Source: Saururus chinensis (taxonomy: Eukaryota > Streptophyta > Magnoliopsida > Piperales > Saururaceae). From it: a stretch of 64,000 nt of DNA. Under the pieces are notes generated by a model, which ran no database searches, was not told where the DNA came from, and worked only from the letters and a program-made list of their open reading frames with translations. Positions within the stretch are counted from its first letter, which is position 1; every line of letters begins with the position of its first letter. Shown piece after piece: positions 10,421 through 22,060 of the stretch. The stretch lies in the NCBI GenBank assembly GCA_035235625.1, contig CP141149.1, positions 3,691,001-3,755,000 of the forward strand. Direction: 5' to 3'. The position numbers were made by a program, and so were the translations under genes.

Positions 10421-12280
10421 TTTTGATTGATTATGTTATACTTGTTGTAGAATATAATAAAATGGGACATGTGAAGGAACTACTCCTCTAGATATCTAAA
10501 ACAATATCATCACTTTCTAAAGAGTCTGCTATGATCTCCCCTATAAATCCAGAGGCTACAGGTCTAAGGATGGTAATAGAAGGTTCTAAAACACCACTTA
10601 GATGCAATTCTCTTGGCAAGATAGCAATTGAATTAAAACACGCCAACCCCTGCTAAATCCAATAGCATTCACAACTAACTGAGCTACAGACCTAAAGTTG
10701 TTTTTGCAGGTCCAGATGAGTCTTTGGGAGCTCCTTCGGATGCATCAGTGATGAAACCATCTAATGAGCATTCTTTCCAAGATTCACTTAATAAATTCAG
10801 CGATGCAAAAACAACTAAAAACAAGGTCATACAACTCTTATGCCAGAGATGGAGAAGAATCTTGAGCTGTATCAGAACAAAATTAGTTTCTTGGTTGATT
10901 ATACTTTGGACAGAGAACTTGCAGGATGAGGCCTAATGAAAAGTGTCATTGCTAAAGATAAATTACTAGTGGAAGTCTAATTTGGTGTACATTTTGGTGA
11001 TAGAAAGTCTTGTGATTTACAAATACTTCATTGACCTGTCAGGTACATTTTGGCAGTGTAGTGCCAAAGCAATAGGTTCAAGTTCAGAAGGTTCTGGCAG
11101 CTCTTTGAAAGAACAGTACAACAAGGTATATTTCAATATGTTGCTGCTAGCTATTGATAAATTTGGTGCCTTGCTTATTGCAAACATAAGAAGATGGCTT
11201 ATTTAGAAGATGTTTATATTTGTTTTTTGTGTCATTTTTTAGTATTCCATTGTGGCACTGACTTTCATTATATATGATCACCAGTAACTCCATGATATGG
11301 GTTTTTCTGTTATGGCTAGAGCTGAAAAGCGAACAAGATGGATTTGTAAATTAGAAAATTTGGAGAAAAGGAGAACTAGCAATAGATACAAGGAGAAAGA
11401 AGATAGATGAAGCATATGTGGGAGTGATGGAAAGAAAGAAGAATTTGATTGGAAGAGTTCAAAGGAAGAAGGAAGGGGATAAAGACCATGGGAGAAGGGG
11501 ATCCATCATACACTGTTAAAGATAAATAAAAATAGTACACAACATTTCAAAAATTAGAACTTGTTAACTACATCTAACAGATTGACTAAATTGTGGAGTT
11601 AGCCTATATGACGAACTGACACTGTCTGAGCCAGGTGGCCAAAATGACTGCAGCAAAAATTGTATTTAGAAGAATTGAGCTTCTATCTAAAGAATCAATC
11701 ACCTACTGAGTACTGTTACCTATGGGAGATAGTTTACTAAATGACATCCATGATCCAACTTAACATATCCCACAGAAGTAAGTTTCATCTCGCAAAAAGA
11801 ACTCAATCATGATATAGGGAAGTCGAAGAGTTTATATTTTAAGATATGATTAAATGATGACAGTGGTTTTGAAAATAAGTATGAAATGCGTAAATTTTAA
11901 AAAAGTTCAAATCACTCCTACAATTAAAATTTAGACAGCTACCTATTGTGTAGTATCTGAATTTTTAGCGACATACATCTTACATAAACCCGACATAAAA
12001 ACTATGAACAAATCACATCAAACAACACAATTCGGAAACAGTATAGATAAACTACACATTTCCATTGAGCACATTCAAACTGATTTCTCCCCCACACATA
12101 AAACTGTTCCATCATATGTAAAAACACAACAAACAGTTTAGGATATGAATAAGAAATGAACCTAGAAATTCAAATGAAAGGACGAAACGACGAGGATGAT
12201 AACCCGTCCATCTAAGTCAATTGGGATACGGAGATGGAAAATGCAAGAAAAGTTCTAGAAACTCAATCCTTGAGCTTGAT
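10421..12280. other. Decayed transposon interior, no gene recognised
   Basis: Only short open stretches occur (for example 10724-10936 and 10982-11206 on the plus strand). They lack recognisable motifs and are not supported as genes. Purine-rich AAGAAGGAAGG runs occur around 11340-11510. No terminal repeats were seen. The right end of the CACTA element could lie here in eroded form. Confidence 0.35.
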
Positions 12281-12414
12281 ACGAAAATCAGGCACCAACC
12301 AATGAACAGACATTCCAATTAAGATTGAACAATTCGTTCAAACTGCCCAGTTGCTGGAATTTATATGAAGCCCACCTCCACGTAGAGCTCAATTGCCAGG
12401 CCACCCAAAAGTCC

Positions 12415-12540
12415 GAAGAGGGGCAGCGCTTCCCTATTTTGATAGGAAACACATAACAGAGCTGCGACACTTCCCTATTCTGATGGCAAACGCATAACAG
12501 AGCCACGACACTTCCCTATTGAGACGGGAAATGTATAACA
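12415..12540. repeat. Tandem repeat, about 43-bp unit, three copies
   Basis: Three units share (A/G)C(A/G)CTTCCCTATT(T/C)TGAT(A/G)G, then (G/C)AAAC(A/G)CATAACAGAGC. Starts are near 12427, 12469 and 12510. They produce a small spurious minus-strand ORF. Confidence 0.7.
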
Positions 12541-12639
12541 TGGGAGAGGAGGAAAATAAAAGGAGAAGGGTAATTTAGGTATTAACAAAAACAATACTTA
12601 TGTAGCTATCGTTATCTGAAAATACAAAAATTATTATAA

Positions 12640-14440
12640 ATGTTATTTAATTAAAAACTTATCTCCTTAAGTCATACAAAATTAAATTCAAATTGATGAC
12701 GCTATGCAAAAAAATTTCTTAATTGGTTTAGGGTGAAATTGAGTACAAATTTGAGCAAATAAATTGGGTATTTTAAAACCCATTAATAAATGAAGAACAT
12801 CTTTGAAGTTTAAAATCAAATAATCGAAGCTGATTTTGATTGAAAAGTGGAGATTTTTGTGGCTTCCATATGAGACTTCGAACCAATACTTTGAAGCTTC
12901 GAATTGAGGAGGAAAAATCCTAATTAATGCTAGATTTATTGGAGGTTTTATTCATTTGATAAAGGTGAGTTAATTTCTAGTTGAAAGGTTGTAGTTTTGT
13001 AGTTGTGAGGTGGAGTTCAAGTTCATGTGTAGCATGGATCCGAAATTAATGGCTGCCATGGGAGCTTCAGAGCTTTAACTAAGCTAGAAATGGACATGGC
13101 GCTAGAGTTTGAATGGTGTTCGGTGTTATTTGTGTTCGGGATGGAATCAAAATGAAAAGAAGCAACCAATCTCAGTTCTAGGACTTGATTGATGGAGTTG
13201 TTAAGTCCTGTTGAAACCAAAGAACAGAGAGGCAGGTCATACTAGGAAAAAGCAATGGGAAGAAGAGTGTATTTGTGAAGGAGTTTGAGATCGTGATGGA
13301 AGTTGGAGTCGAACTAGGAGTGAAGAAACTGGAGTGCGTTTGATGGAATCATGGAAGAAGAAAAAAGACAGTTGGGAAATGGGAATGAAGATAGTGAAGA
13401 AGATGAGCTGAATTGGGAAAGTTTTGAATGAAGTGTGCAGAAATGAGAAGATGGCCAAGATGCGAAGACCACTACTGAAGTTGCAACCCGATGTCCTGTG
13501 TTAAAAACAGAAAGAAGCAAAATGTACTGTTTTATTTGGAATTCCTATTCCAGTTAGGACTAGAAATTCCAAAATTCTATATAAGAAGCAACCTGGGATA
13601 AAAAAATGGAGACACACAAAAAAGACAGAAAAATACATAAATCAGAGAGGGCTCCATCCTAGGCTATTGGGCTGAGAGCAGAATTTGCAAAATTCAAGTT
13701 GCTCAAGGTTAAAATGGAAGGAGCAATCCTATTTATTTTATTTTTATTTTTTTTTAAATACTTGTAAGTTTATTTATTTTTTAGTAGAGATTATTATAAT
13801 TGGTGGCTAGTTGTTCTTATCTCAATTTAATTAGTGGGTTAATTTGGATATGAATCTAGTCATGCTTTTCTCATGATTTGAATTAATTTTTATTAATTAA
13901 ATGCTTAGTTTAAGATTAATTATTAGTAGAATTGTGTATGAGTTGTGATTTATTCATATGGATACAACTTATGACTTTTATTCCTTTGAAGCCAGGTAGA
14001 ACATAACTTTAGTATTTTGATTAAAGGTTTAAAATATGAAATTTTCATTTAATATTTATTGTGAGTTATATTTGGGAAATAAATTGATGAATATAGATGT
14101 GATATTTAAGAGGGGATTATGAAACCTTAGTCAATTTTTATTTAATATTTTCCACACTTTTAATTGCTTTCTTATTTTAATTAAAATTTAGCTTTTATAT
14201 TTTATTTGAAATTTTCTTTCTTCTGTGAGTTACTTAGCTTTAGTAATTTAAGTTTATTCTTATTCATTATTTGCTTTAATTCTTCTTAGTTAGATTAGTT
14301 AATATTGTTATATGTTGTTAACTAGATTAGATTTTACTTTAGTTAGATTAAATTTGATTTTCCCATTTCAAGTCTCTATGGGATCGACACTCGATTTAGC
14401 TACTTAACTACTATAAATTTATGCACTTGCAAGTAAACAA
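12640..14440 (+). repeat. Athila-type LTR (plus orientation), inverted relative to 1020-2370
   Basis: Its reverse complement matches 1020-2370 over most of its length. The 3' part carries the GGGATCGACACTCG…ACTTGCAAGTAAACAATTAAG block (14392-14450) that marks the 3' end of many plant Athila/Tat LTRs just before the primer-binding site. The minus-strand ORFs inside (13023-13520) are low-complexity readings of purine-rich LTR sequence, not genes. No gag follows it, so this is a truncated element or a solo-LTR remnant. Confidence 0.55.
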
Positions 14441-15667
14441 TTAAGATTCAACAACAATTAGGGACTTAAATTTTAGTTTTAAACCATACCAAGTACCATT
14501 TTAGCTTAATTGAATTCTCATTGTTGGACTTTTGTAACGTCCTTATTTCTCTAGCAAGCTGAAGAACATAGTGATATAATGAAGGAATCCAAGTAGCAAT
14601 CATATAATGGTAGCTAATTTATGATTTATGACAGAAATTGTTATTCATCCCTCCTAATTAATGCCCCTTATCATCACTCCCACATCATCATAGTCAAATG
14701 AAGCAACTATCAAATGGATAGAAAAATTGTTTAATCTGTTGCTAGCAAGTTGGATGTATGGTAAGAAGAACTATCGTAAATGAAAAATATAATTACCATA
14801 GGCATAATGTCTAAAGAGATAAAATTTATTGTGTAAAGTAGATTTAAAGTTTTTACCTACATAGTTCTCTCCTGCCATGTAAAAGTCCCTCCCTTTGTAT
14901 TCAGGGTATCTGTCAAACCAGTTTTGGAGGAGTACAAGGAATCTTTACCCGTAAGACAGAGAAATTAGCAAGACGAGACTTAAAAAGAAATGGTGCGATT
15001 CAGTGAGATAAATTACTTTACGAGTTCTTTTGTTGCTGTTGTTAGCTATATAATTTGATATGTTTGAGCAGGAAAAACTAGCACCAATAGGTGATTCAAG
15101 CAATAAGATATTGGCCATTGCATTAGAAATTAGACAAAACTTACATTAGAGATGTGACAGAATAAAATCACGGAGGAGATAGCAATTTCATGATCCTTGC
15201 CTTGGTTCCAAGAGTACGGACTAGATAAAGGGTCTTCCCATCTAGATAAACATGAAATGGACTGATTTCCTCAGCTTGCCCAAAACAAAATGAAGAACAG
15301 TCAGGTCCCGAAGGAAAAATCTATTATAGAAACAAAATAGCATATGCTTCCCTGAGTTAACTAATGAAGACAAACAAGAGACCTAACAATAAACACCTCC
15401 CATAACTTTCCAAAGGAATCCAAATTCTATGTAGAAAATAGTACAGTGGCCAAATCAAGCAAGTGGCTGTGGAAAAGCAGTATGGTGGTTGATCCCATTT
15501 GAAAGAGGCAACAAAAAACATATCAGAAGCAAATGAAAACAGTATACTGGTCCAATAACATCAATGTATCTATTTCTTCAAACAAAATGTTTTATTGCCT
15601 CCCATTTATTGGTTATCAATGAGTGTAATAATGTATGTAGTCAATGACTGTACTGATATGTTTGAGT
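14441..15667. other. No gene recognised; possible LTR start near 14534
   Basis: AT-rich spacer without coding signal. TGTAACGTCC at about 14534 resembles the start of plant gypsy LTRs but has no partner that I can see. The rest may be intron or decayed transposon sequence. Confidence 0.3.
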
Positions 15668-15844
15668 AGGAACTCATACACTACTTGAGTTGCTCAAACT
15701 GCTGAAGTTACTGTCTCTAATAGCTGCATCCATAGGGACGTAGCTTGAGACTAGAGGATCATTTTTACCGATTTTGTATATTCATCATGACTAGGGTCAT
15801 TGCCTAAAATGCAAAGCATTGAACTAATTATAATAAAGAAACTG
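15668..15844 (-). repeat. Dispersed duplicate, copy 2 of the block at 5115-5305
   Basis: Same order of landmarks as copy 1: GGAACTCATA…CTACTTGAGT, TAGCTGCATC, AGCTTGAGACT, ACTAGGGTCATTGCCTAAAATGCAAAGCATTGAACTAATT. About 14 bp (TTTTCAATCTCCAC in copy 1) are absent, and a deletion breaks the minus-strand reading frame in the serine run. It is therefore the more decayed copy. Confidence 0.7.
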
Positions 15845-16513
15845 GCATTTGCTGCTTACATTATAATCAGGGCCAACAACTCTCAAGGAAACAAAGATAG
15901 CAGGTCACACCGGTGGCCAACAAAAAACTCCAACAGGTAGAAACATGACAACCAGCAAGAAGAAGCAGGACACTCGCCAGTGAAGTTAGAAAAAAGGAAT
16001 GAAAACAAAGTGGAAATAGAATTTTATATTATTGGACAATAAAGTTTGAATTACAAATGCTGAGGATTGATCCTTCTATAGCCATCAAAATCTCATAATG
16101 AAAAACAAGAACAAAAACAAGGATATTACTTTGGAAAATTAAAAAATAAGACTTGAATAAACTAACCTATATAATATGAAAGCCTAACACTATAGACAAA
16201 CAAAATTACGAGCAAATACACTCTAATAAATAGAAACTCAAAATGTCATAAAATACCACGCTGAATCTCACTCAGTATGATCTAAGCAAAAGCTTTGTAT
16301 CTCATGTGCTCCAATTAAGGCTTTTTTTGAAAACTTAGTCACCTAGAAAGGAAAAAATTGCAGTGAACTTCATCAGCAGACTATATAACACAATTTCTAG
16401 ATAAATAAGGCACACATGAAAAAGTTAATTTCTTGGGAAAAGTAAGAAATATTACATGAATTTTAAAATCTCTATCAGCACTAACAATGAACTGTCCATA
16501 TGGAGAGAAATCC
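15845..16513. other. Noncoding stretch upstream of the PLC exons
   Basis: No earlier PLC exon (X, Y or EF-hand region) could be recognised here. Probably intron or unrelated filler; the PLC piece begins at about 16514. Confidence 0.4.
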
Positions 16514-17158
16514 TGCAAAAGGGACATGGCAGGCTCACTCAGGTTGATGCAGGGCATTTTCAGAGCCAATGGAGGTTGTGGATATGTAGAGAAACCCTAG
16601 TTAGTTTCTATTAACAACTGATCTAAATGGTGAGGTTTTTTATCCAAAAGCAGAATTAAGTGTCCAGAAAATTCCCAGGGTGAATTTCTGCCTCCCATTC
16701 TGATATACAGTACTGTTACTTTCTCTCCTTGTTGTTCTGCCGTCATTTGAGCCTCCTATGTTGTTGCGCAGGTGAAAGTGTATATGGGAGATGGATGACG
16801 ATTTGATTTCTGCCGCACTTACTTCGATTATTACTCTGCCCCGGACTTCTACGCGAGTATGTAAGCAAACTGTGAAACAATGAATCACCTCCAAAATGTC
16901 ATAAAAACACTTGGCATCTAAAGTCACTTTTACTAATTTTCTGTGCACAGGTGGGCATAGCTGGAGTACCAGCTGATTCCATAATGAAGCAGACAAGGGC
17001 AATTGAGGATAGATGGATCCCAGTGTGGAATGAAGAGTTCATATTCCCATTAAGGGTCCTAGAACTGGCTTTGATTCCGATTGAGGTGCACGAATACGAC
17101 ATGACCGATGAGGATGACCTTGAAGGCCAAACATGCTTGCTTCTGTCCGAGCAAGTTA
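16514..17158 (+). pseudogene. Phosphoinositide-specific phospholipase C (PLC) fragment: end of Y domain plus C2 domain
   Basis: Plant PLCs hydrolyse PtdIns(4,5)P2 at the plasma membrane, and the C-terminal C2 domain binds Ca2+ and membrane. At 16514-16690 I read GHGR…LMQGIFRANGGCGYVEKP and then, after a frameshift, NGEVFYPKAELSVQKIP, both typical of the Y domain end. An exon at 16772-about 16856 after a GCGCAG acceptor gives VKVYMGDG*RFDF…YSAPDFYA; the expected Trp codon is TGA (16796-16798) and the donor site is degraded. The exon at 16951-17158 after CTGTGCACAG gives VGIAGVPADSIMKQTRAIED, WIPVWNEEFIFPL, VEVHEYDMTDEDDLEGQTCL, the C2 core. The copia element at 17159 cuts this exon. No continuation is obvious after 23566. 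It is a pseudogene, and earlier domains are absent. Confidence 0.9.
17154..17158. repeat. Target-site duplication AGTTA, left copy
   Basis: AGTTA directly precedes the 5' LTR. An identical AGTTA follows the 3' LTR at 23562-23566. This shows a single integration event with no later rearrangement of the ends. Confidence 0.95.
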
Positions 17159-17861
17159 TGTTGGGATGTGGGTGTCGTACCCACTTAAACTGGGAAGATG
17201 GTTCCGGTTTGAGAGATACGTGAATAGGAGGATATTTTGTGGGCCCAATACTAATTGGAATAGAATAACTACGTGGGCTAAGGTAGTTATAAAACAAAAC
17301 CATTTGTTCAATATGGGAACACGACGAAAAACAGAAATTGGGCTGGCTTCGTTTTCTCTCCCGTGACGAAAAACAAAAAAAAGACTCTTGGCTTTTGTTC
17401 TTCTCTCCCATACAAAAAGTGCAGAGAAAAAATTGTTTTTGCTTCTCCAACGAGAACAAGTGTAGACAGGAAAATTTTCTCTCCAGTGGTGCATGGAGAT
17501 CAAGCCCTATCCTAAGCTAATAATTCACAACGAATTAGCAAGAGGAAGGAGGGCTTTCTTTCTTGACTTTCAAGAGAAGGATTCATCCTAAGAGGTAATT
17601 CTAATTCCCCATTATTATACTTGATATAACTAAGAGGTCGTGCAGGATGATTACCACATCCTTGAGGCTCAGCCCCTAAAGGTTAGTAGTATTTAATCTT
17701 TGCTTTATTTTATATTAATTTAAAGTAATCTGAATTTACTACTGCTTATATGTATTTATGTGTATATGCATGTAATTTGATTGAGAGGGACACAAAGGTG
17801 ATATTTTTGCACATCCACAAGGCTGGGCTCAATTACGAAGCTTCTGTTGGACCACCCAACA
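17159..17861 (+). repeat. copia-A 5' LTR
   Basis: Starts TGTTGGGATG and ends CACCCAACA, giving a 7-bp perfect terminal inversion (TGTTGGG/CCCAACA). A TATA box (TATAAAA, 17288-17294) supports an internal promoter about 130 bp in. ORFs read on either strand across the LTR (for example the minus-strand ones at 16899-17503) are not genes. Confidence 0.95.
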
Positions 17862-17862
17862 G

Positions 17863-17880
17863 TGGTATCGGAGCCCTGGT
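17863..17880 (+). promoter_or_regulatory. copia-A tRNA primer-binding site
   Basis: TGGTATCGGAGC, one base after the LTR, is complementary to the 3' end of plant initiator tRNA-Met apart from one position (the usual form has CAGAGC). It primes minus-strand DNA synthesis in the element. Confidence 0.85.
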
Positions 17881-18783
17881 TCGTGGATTGGGTGCTAAAA
17901 ATTACCTTTTTGCCCCTTGCAATCCCTAATAAGGCTAGGGCTAGGGAATGCTATATCTCTCTCATAAAGATAGTAATGAAAATTCTGTATCAATAGGATT
18001 TTTATTTACTATCAAAAGTAGGCTTCTACCACATTTGAGATTATTTGGATTTCGGGAAGCATGCCAAACGCTTACATCAAGATCAGGGGTATTTTGGTCA
18101 ATTTGGACGAAATTCGCCCGAATTTGAATTAAATTTTTTTAGTATTTTTTACTGGGTTCTTTAGGACCCTAATTGGCTGAAATTATCATTGTTTTGGTGA
18201 ATTTAGATTTTATATTTATTCTATAAATAGATTTTATCCTAAAAGAGACTTGTTTTGTAAGACTTGATTTCAAGGGCATTATAAGAAATTCACCTTGCTG
18301 AATTCTATTGTTGAGGCTATTTTATATGCTGTTAAGAGGTGATTACATACATAATCTCTTGTGTGAAGTAATTGATGCATGATATAAAGTGCACAATTGT
18401 TGTATGTGAATGATTGCACTTAACTAGCCCAAAGGTAGTTTAGTAACTTCACGCAGATCACACTTTTGTTTTTTGGACAGAAGTGTACTTATAAAGTTCA
18501 CTCCCTTTCATTTCATTGCTTGTTTAACATAGTAAGCACACATACATTGCTTACTTGATTAAATTGAGTGGATTATTGTTATAAATAACCCTGTATAAGG
18601 GTAAAATAGTAATTCACTCTATTTTCACCCACACACACCAAGATTATTCTTGAAGTGAACTTTCTTGCTGCTGAGATTAGATAGAGTCCTACTCCTTTTA
18701 TATCCATCTAAATAAGTTAGCAATATTATTTATTTGCCTATTTATTCCCTTGTTTACCTTTGTAGAAAATTTTTGTTTATTCT
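17881..18783 (+). other. copia-A 5' leader
   Basis: Untranslated leader of about 900 bp between the primer-binding site and the gag ATG, without recognisable coding sequence. Leaders of this length are common in plant copia elements. Confidence 0.7.
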
Positions 18784-19660
18784 ATGGCATCCCGTATGGT
18801 TGCTAGTGAGCTAAGCAAAACTGAAAAACTCAACTCCACCAACTACCTCACCTGGAAGAGGAGGATCAGACATATTCTTTTCCTAGATAATCTGGCTCAG
18901 AAGAGAGCTTATGTTTTGGACTAGTGTGCAGACCTGCTTACAGATTCCTCCACTCAGGCTCAGAAGAGAGCTTTTGAAAAGTTTAAGGAGGAAGATGCCA
19001 AAGCAAGAACTACCCTCCTTACATTCATGGAGCCAAACATTGAAATGCTTTTTGAAAAGCATAAGACTGCCAAGGAAATGATGGAGGCAGTAGCTAGGTG
19101 GTATGGAGAGCACGCAGAGGCACATATTAGGATGTTGCAGACCCGTTATCAGAACAGTCGCATGAGGGAAGGAGATAATGTGCTTGAGCACATTAACTCC
19201 ATGTCCATCATTGCAAGTGATCTGGAGATCCTTGAGAACCCCATAAATGAGGGGATCCAAGTTTCAACTGTTCTGAATAGCCTCCCTAAGTCTTGGGAGA
19301 GTGTGGTTGTTGCATTAAACATCTCTGATAAGAAACTCACACTGGATGATCTCACTGCCAAGCTTGGCTTAGAGCAGGAGAGGAGGAACCATGTGAGTGC
19401 TCTGAGTGTATCTGCCAACCTTGCCCAACATGGTGACTGTAAGAAAGGTGGAGGAGGTGGTGGTCAAGGTTAGAGGAAGAAGAACTTTAAGAAAAAGGGC
19501 AAGAAACCCCAAGGTGGTGGAAAGGGCAACAATGGCAACAAACCCAAAGGGGCTTGTTTTAAATGTGGCCAGATGGGTCATTTTAAAAACAACTACCCTA
19601 ATGGGGATCAGGGAGCTGGAAGCAAGGCAAATCAAAAAGGGAAAAATATTATTTGCATGA
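18784..19660 (+). pseudogene. copia-A gag (capsid and nucleocapsid)
   Basis: The ATG at 18784 opens MASRMVASELSKTEKLNS-NYLTWKRRI, the usual N-terminus of this family; copia-B (49049, minus) and copia-C (53183) start the same way. The capsid core (MEAVARWYGEHAEAHIR, YQNSRMREGDNVLEHINSMS, LNSLPKSWESVVVAL) is open from 18925 to 19470. In-frame stops lie at 18922 and 19471. The nucleocapsid zinc knuckle reads CFKCGQMGHFKNNYP, so the fourth ligand Cys of CX2CX4HX4C is Tyr. The product packages RNA in particles; this copy cannot. Confidence 0.9.
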
Positions 19661-20060
19661 TCTTAGAAGTTATGATTGTTGACTCCAATGAGAAGTGCCG
19701 GTGGCTGGATTCTGCAGCCACTTAGCATGTGGCTATGACTAGGGGTGATAGGATGACTGATCTGTCTCCAGGGCAGCACAAGATCTACATGGGGAACAAC
19801 ACATTTTGTGATGTGACTGCTACAGGCACCTACCGGATCCCTCTTCCTCAAGGGATGAACTTGATGCTGACAGATGTCCTCTTTGCCCCTACCATCAGAA
19901 GGAATCTTATCTCAATTCCCCTCCTCACTAGCAAGGGGTTAGAGACTAGGTTTAAGGGGTCAAAGGCAACAGTTGGCAAGAACAATAAAATTTTATTTAC
20001 TACTGCTTTTGTTGATGGTTTATTTAAGTTAGATGTAGCAGATGACTCTTCTATTAATGC
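19661..20060 (+). pseudogene. copia-A aspartic protease
   Basis: In frame with gag. The active-site region reads CRWLDSAAT followed by a TAG stop at 19723 and HV. Copia proteases normally have D(S/T)G at this place, so Gly is replaced by Ala next to the stop. Downstream GNNTFCDVTATGTYRI and DVLFAPTIRRNLISIP are the conserved flap and C-terminal blocks. The protein would mature Gag-Pol. Confidence 0.85.
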
Positions 20061-20898
20061 AGTAGCTAAGTTTGATAATGTGGTGTGTTTGTCTAATGTT
20101 GATTCTTTGATGTGGCACTTGAGGCTTTGTCATGTGCATGTTAATAAATTACATAGAATGTCCAACATTGGACTCCTCCCTAAGTTGTCTAGGGATATGC
20201 GCGTGTGTGAAGACTACTCGGCAGACAAAATGAGTAGGTAGCCCTTCCCAAAGGGTAAGCATGCCACAGACCTTTTAGAGGTCGTTCACTTAGACATATG
20301 TGGGCCTATGAATGTACAAACCCATAGAGTGATGGTGTATTTTATTACATTCATAGATGATTACTCTAGGTTTGGTTATATATACCTCCTAAAGCGAAAG
20401 TGTGAAGCCTTTGAGAAATTAAAAGAATCCAAGGCTGAAGTAGAGACTCAATTAGGACGGTTAGTTAAAGTCCTAAGAATGGATAGGGGTGGAGAATACA
20501 CCTCTGATGAGTTTAAGGACTATTTCACTAACGTAGGAATTATACTCCAATACACCCTACCCTATACTCCTCAGCAAAATGGAGTTGCTGAAAGGAGAAA
20601 CAGAACCCTCTTAGATATGGTTAGATCCATGTTAAACCACTCACAACTAGGAGTAAATTTTTGGGGTGAGGCATTAGACACCGCTATGTATGTGCTTAAC
20701 CGTGTACCTACTAAGGTTGTCATAAGAACACCTTATGAGTTATGGACAGGCAGATGTCCAAACTTAGGTCATCTTAGAGTGTGGGGGCCTAAGGCACATG
20801 TAAAAGTGTCTGACTAACATAGAAGCAAACTAGACCCTAAAACAATAAAGTGTAACTTTATAGGGTACAGTGAACACTCTAAGGGGTATAGGTTTGTA
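20061..20898 (+). pseudogene. copia-A integrase
   Basis: The N-terminal HHCC zinc site starts WHLRLCHVHVNKLHRM. Its final pair reads CEDY instead of CX2C, a Cys to Tyr loss. The DDE core is recognisable: LLEVVHLDICGPM, FITFIDDYSRFGYIYLL, then LRMDRGGEYTS (second Asp) and PQQNGVAERRNRTLLDM (Glu). Conserved RVPTK and LRVWGPKAHVKV blocks follow. In-frame stops occur at 20239 and 20815. The enzyme would insert the cDNA into the genome. Confidence 0.9.
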
Positions 20899-21179
20899 GT
20901 GCACCATGTTGATGGGACAGTGGGGGTCATTGAATCTAGAGATGCTTATTTTCTAGAAGAAGACTTAGACCCCAAAATTCCTAGTAAAAGAGTAGAACTG
21001 TTTGAAGTAGAGAAAGAGCAAAACACTACTACTTCTATAGAGGTGGTTATAGGATCTGAACCTAGGGGAGTATCTGAAGTAAGGGAGGTGAGAGATAGAA
21101 GACCCTCGACCTTGTTGCAGGACTTCTATGTTATGTTAGGAGAAGATGAAGTAACAATAGATGAACCTTTATTTGATGA

Positions 21180-22060
21180 TCCCTTAACCTATGAGCAAGC
21201 AATGGATAGTCCAGATTTCAAGGAATGACAATCAACTATTCAAGAGGAAATGGATTCTATTATGAAGAACAAAGTCTGGGAAGTTGTTGACTTGCCCAGT
21301 GAAAGAAAGCCTATTGGCTATAAGTGGATTTTCAAGAAAAAGCTCAAGGCATATGGGTCTATAGATAAATATAAAGCAAAACTAGTAGCTAAAGGTTTCA
21401 ACCAAGTCAGGGGAATTGACTTTAAAGAAACCTATTCACCTGTGACTAGTTTTACATCTATTAGGTGTTTGTTAGCTATAGTGGCACAGTTAGATTTAGA
21501 GTTGCACCAAATGGATGTAAAGACTACCTTCCTAAATGGTGATTTAGAGGAGGAGATTTACATGGAACAACCTGAGGGTTTTGTTGTTCCTAGAGAGGAA
21601 CACAAGGTGTGCAAACTCATAAAGTCTTTATATGGCCTTAAACAGTCTCCTAGGCTATGGTACTTCACTTTTCAGAAAGTGATTAGTGAGTGTAGGTTCA
21701 TAGCAAATGAATGTGATCATTGTGTTTATTCCTTTAAGGATGGAAGTAGATTTATGTTACTCTCTCTCTATGTAGATGATATCCTTTTGATGGGAAATTA
21801 CTTGAGCTTAATAGTCAGTCTAAAGGAGTACCTTAAGACCCACTTTGAAATGAAAGACATGGGTGAGGCCTCCTACATACTCGGTATGAAGATTGACAGA
21901 GATAGAAAAGCAAGGCTGCTTAGTATATCTCAAGAATTATACATAGAAAGCGTCTTGAAACGTTTCGGTGTGATTGGTTGGAAAGCAATAGAGTCTCCTA
22001 TCTATAAGGGTACAACTTTATCTAAAAGTCAGGCACCATCTCTAACGAGGATAGACTCAA
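21180..22060 (+). pseudogene. copia-A reverse transcriptase
   Basis: A stop (TGA, 21226) replaces the usual Trp of the E-W-Q start. From 21250 the domain is open for 283 codons: NKVWEVVDLP, IGYKWIFKKKLKA, LVAKGFNQVRGIDF, QMDVKTTFLNGDLEEEIYMEQPEG, LYGLKQSPRLWY, and the polymerase motif LYVDDILLMG (YVDD, 21768-21797). The catalytic Asp pair is intact, although DVKTAFL has A to T. A frameshift near 22050 shifts SAPYAQAIGSLMYAMTC to another frame. This is the best preserved part of the element. Confidence 0.92.

Noticed and set aside
13023..13520. Overlapping minus-strand ORFs rich in Ser and Phe
   Set aside because: They are complements of purine-rich LTR sequence, lack domains, and overlap each other in different frames.
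14534..14575. Possible LTR start (TGTAACGTCC) and possible CACTA right end (ACATAGTG)
   Set aside because: No partner end, no target duplication and no subterminal repeats; too short to support.
16899..17503. Minus-strand ORFs of 186 and 115 residues
   Set aside because: They run antisense across the PLC exon and the copia LTR, and a similar one recurs in the 3' LTR (22796-23203). They are LTR shadows.
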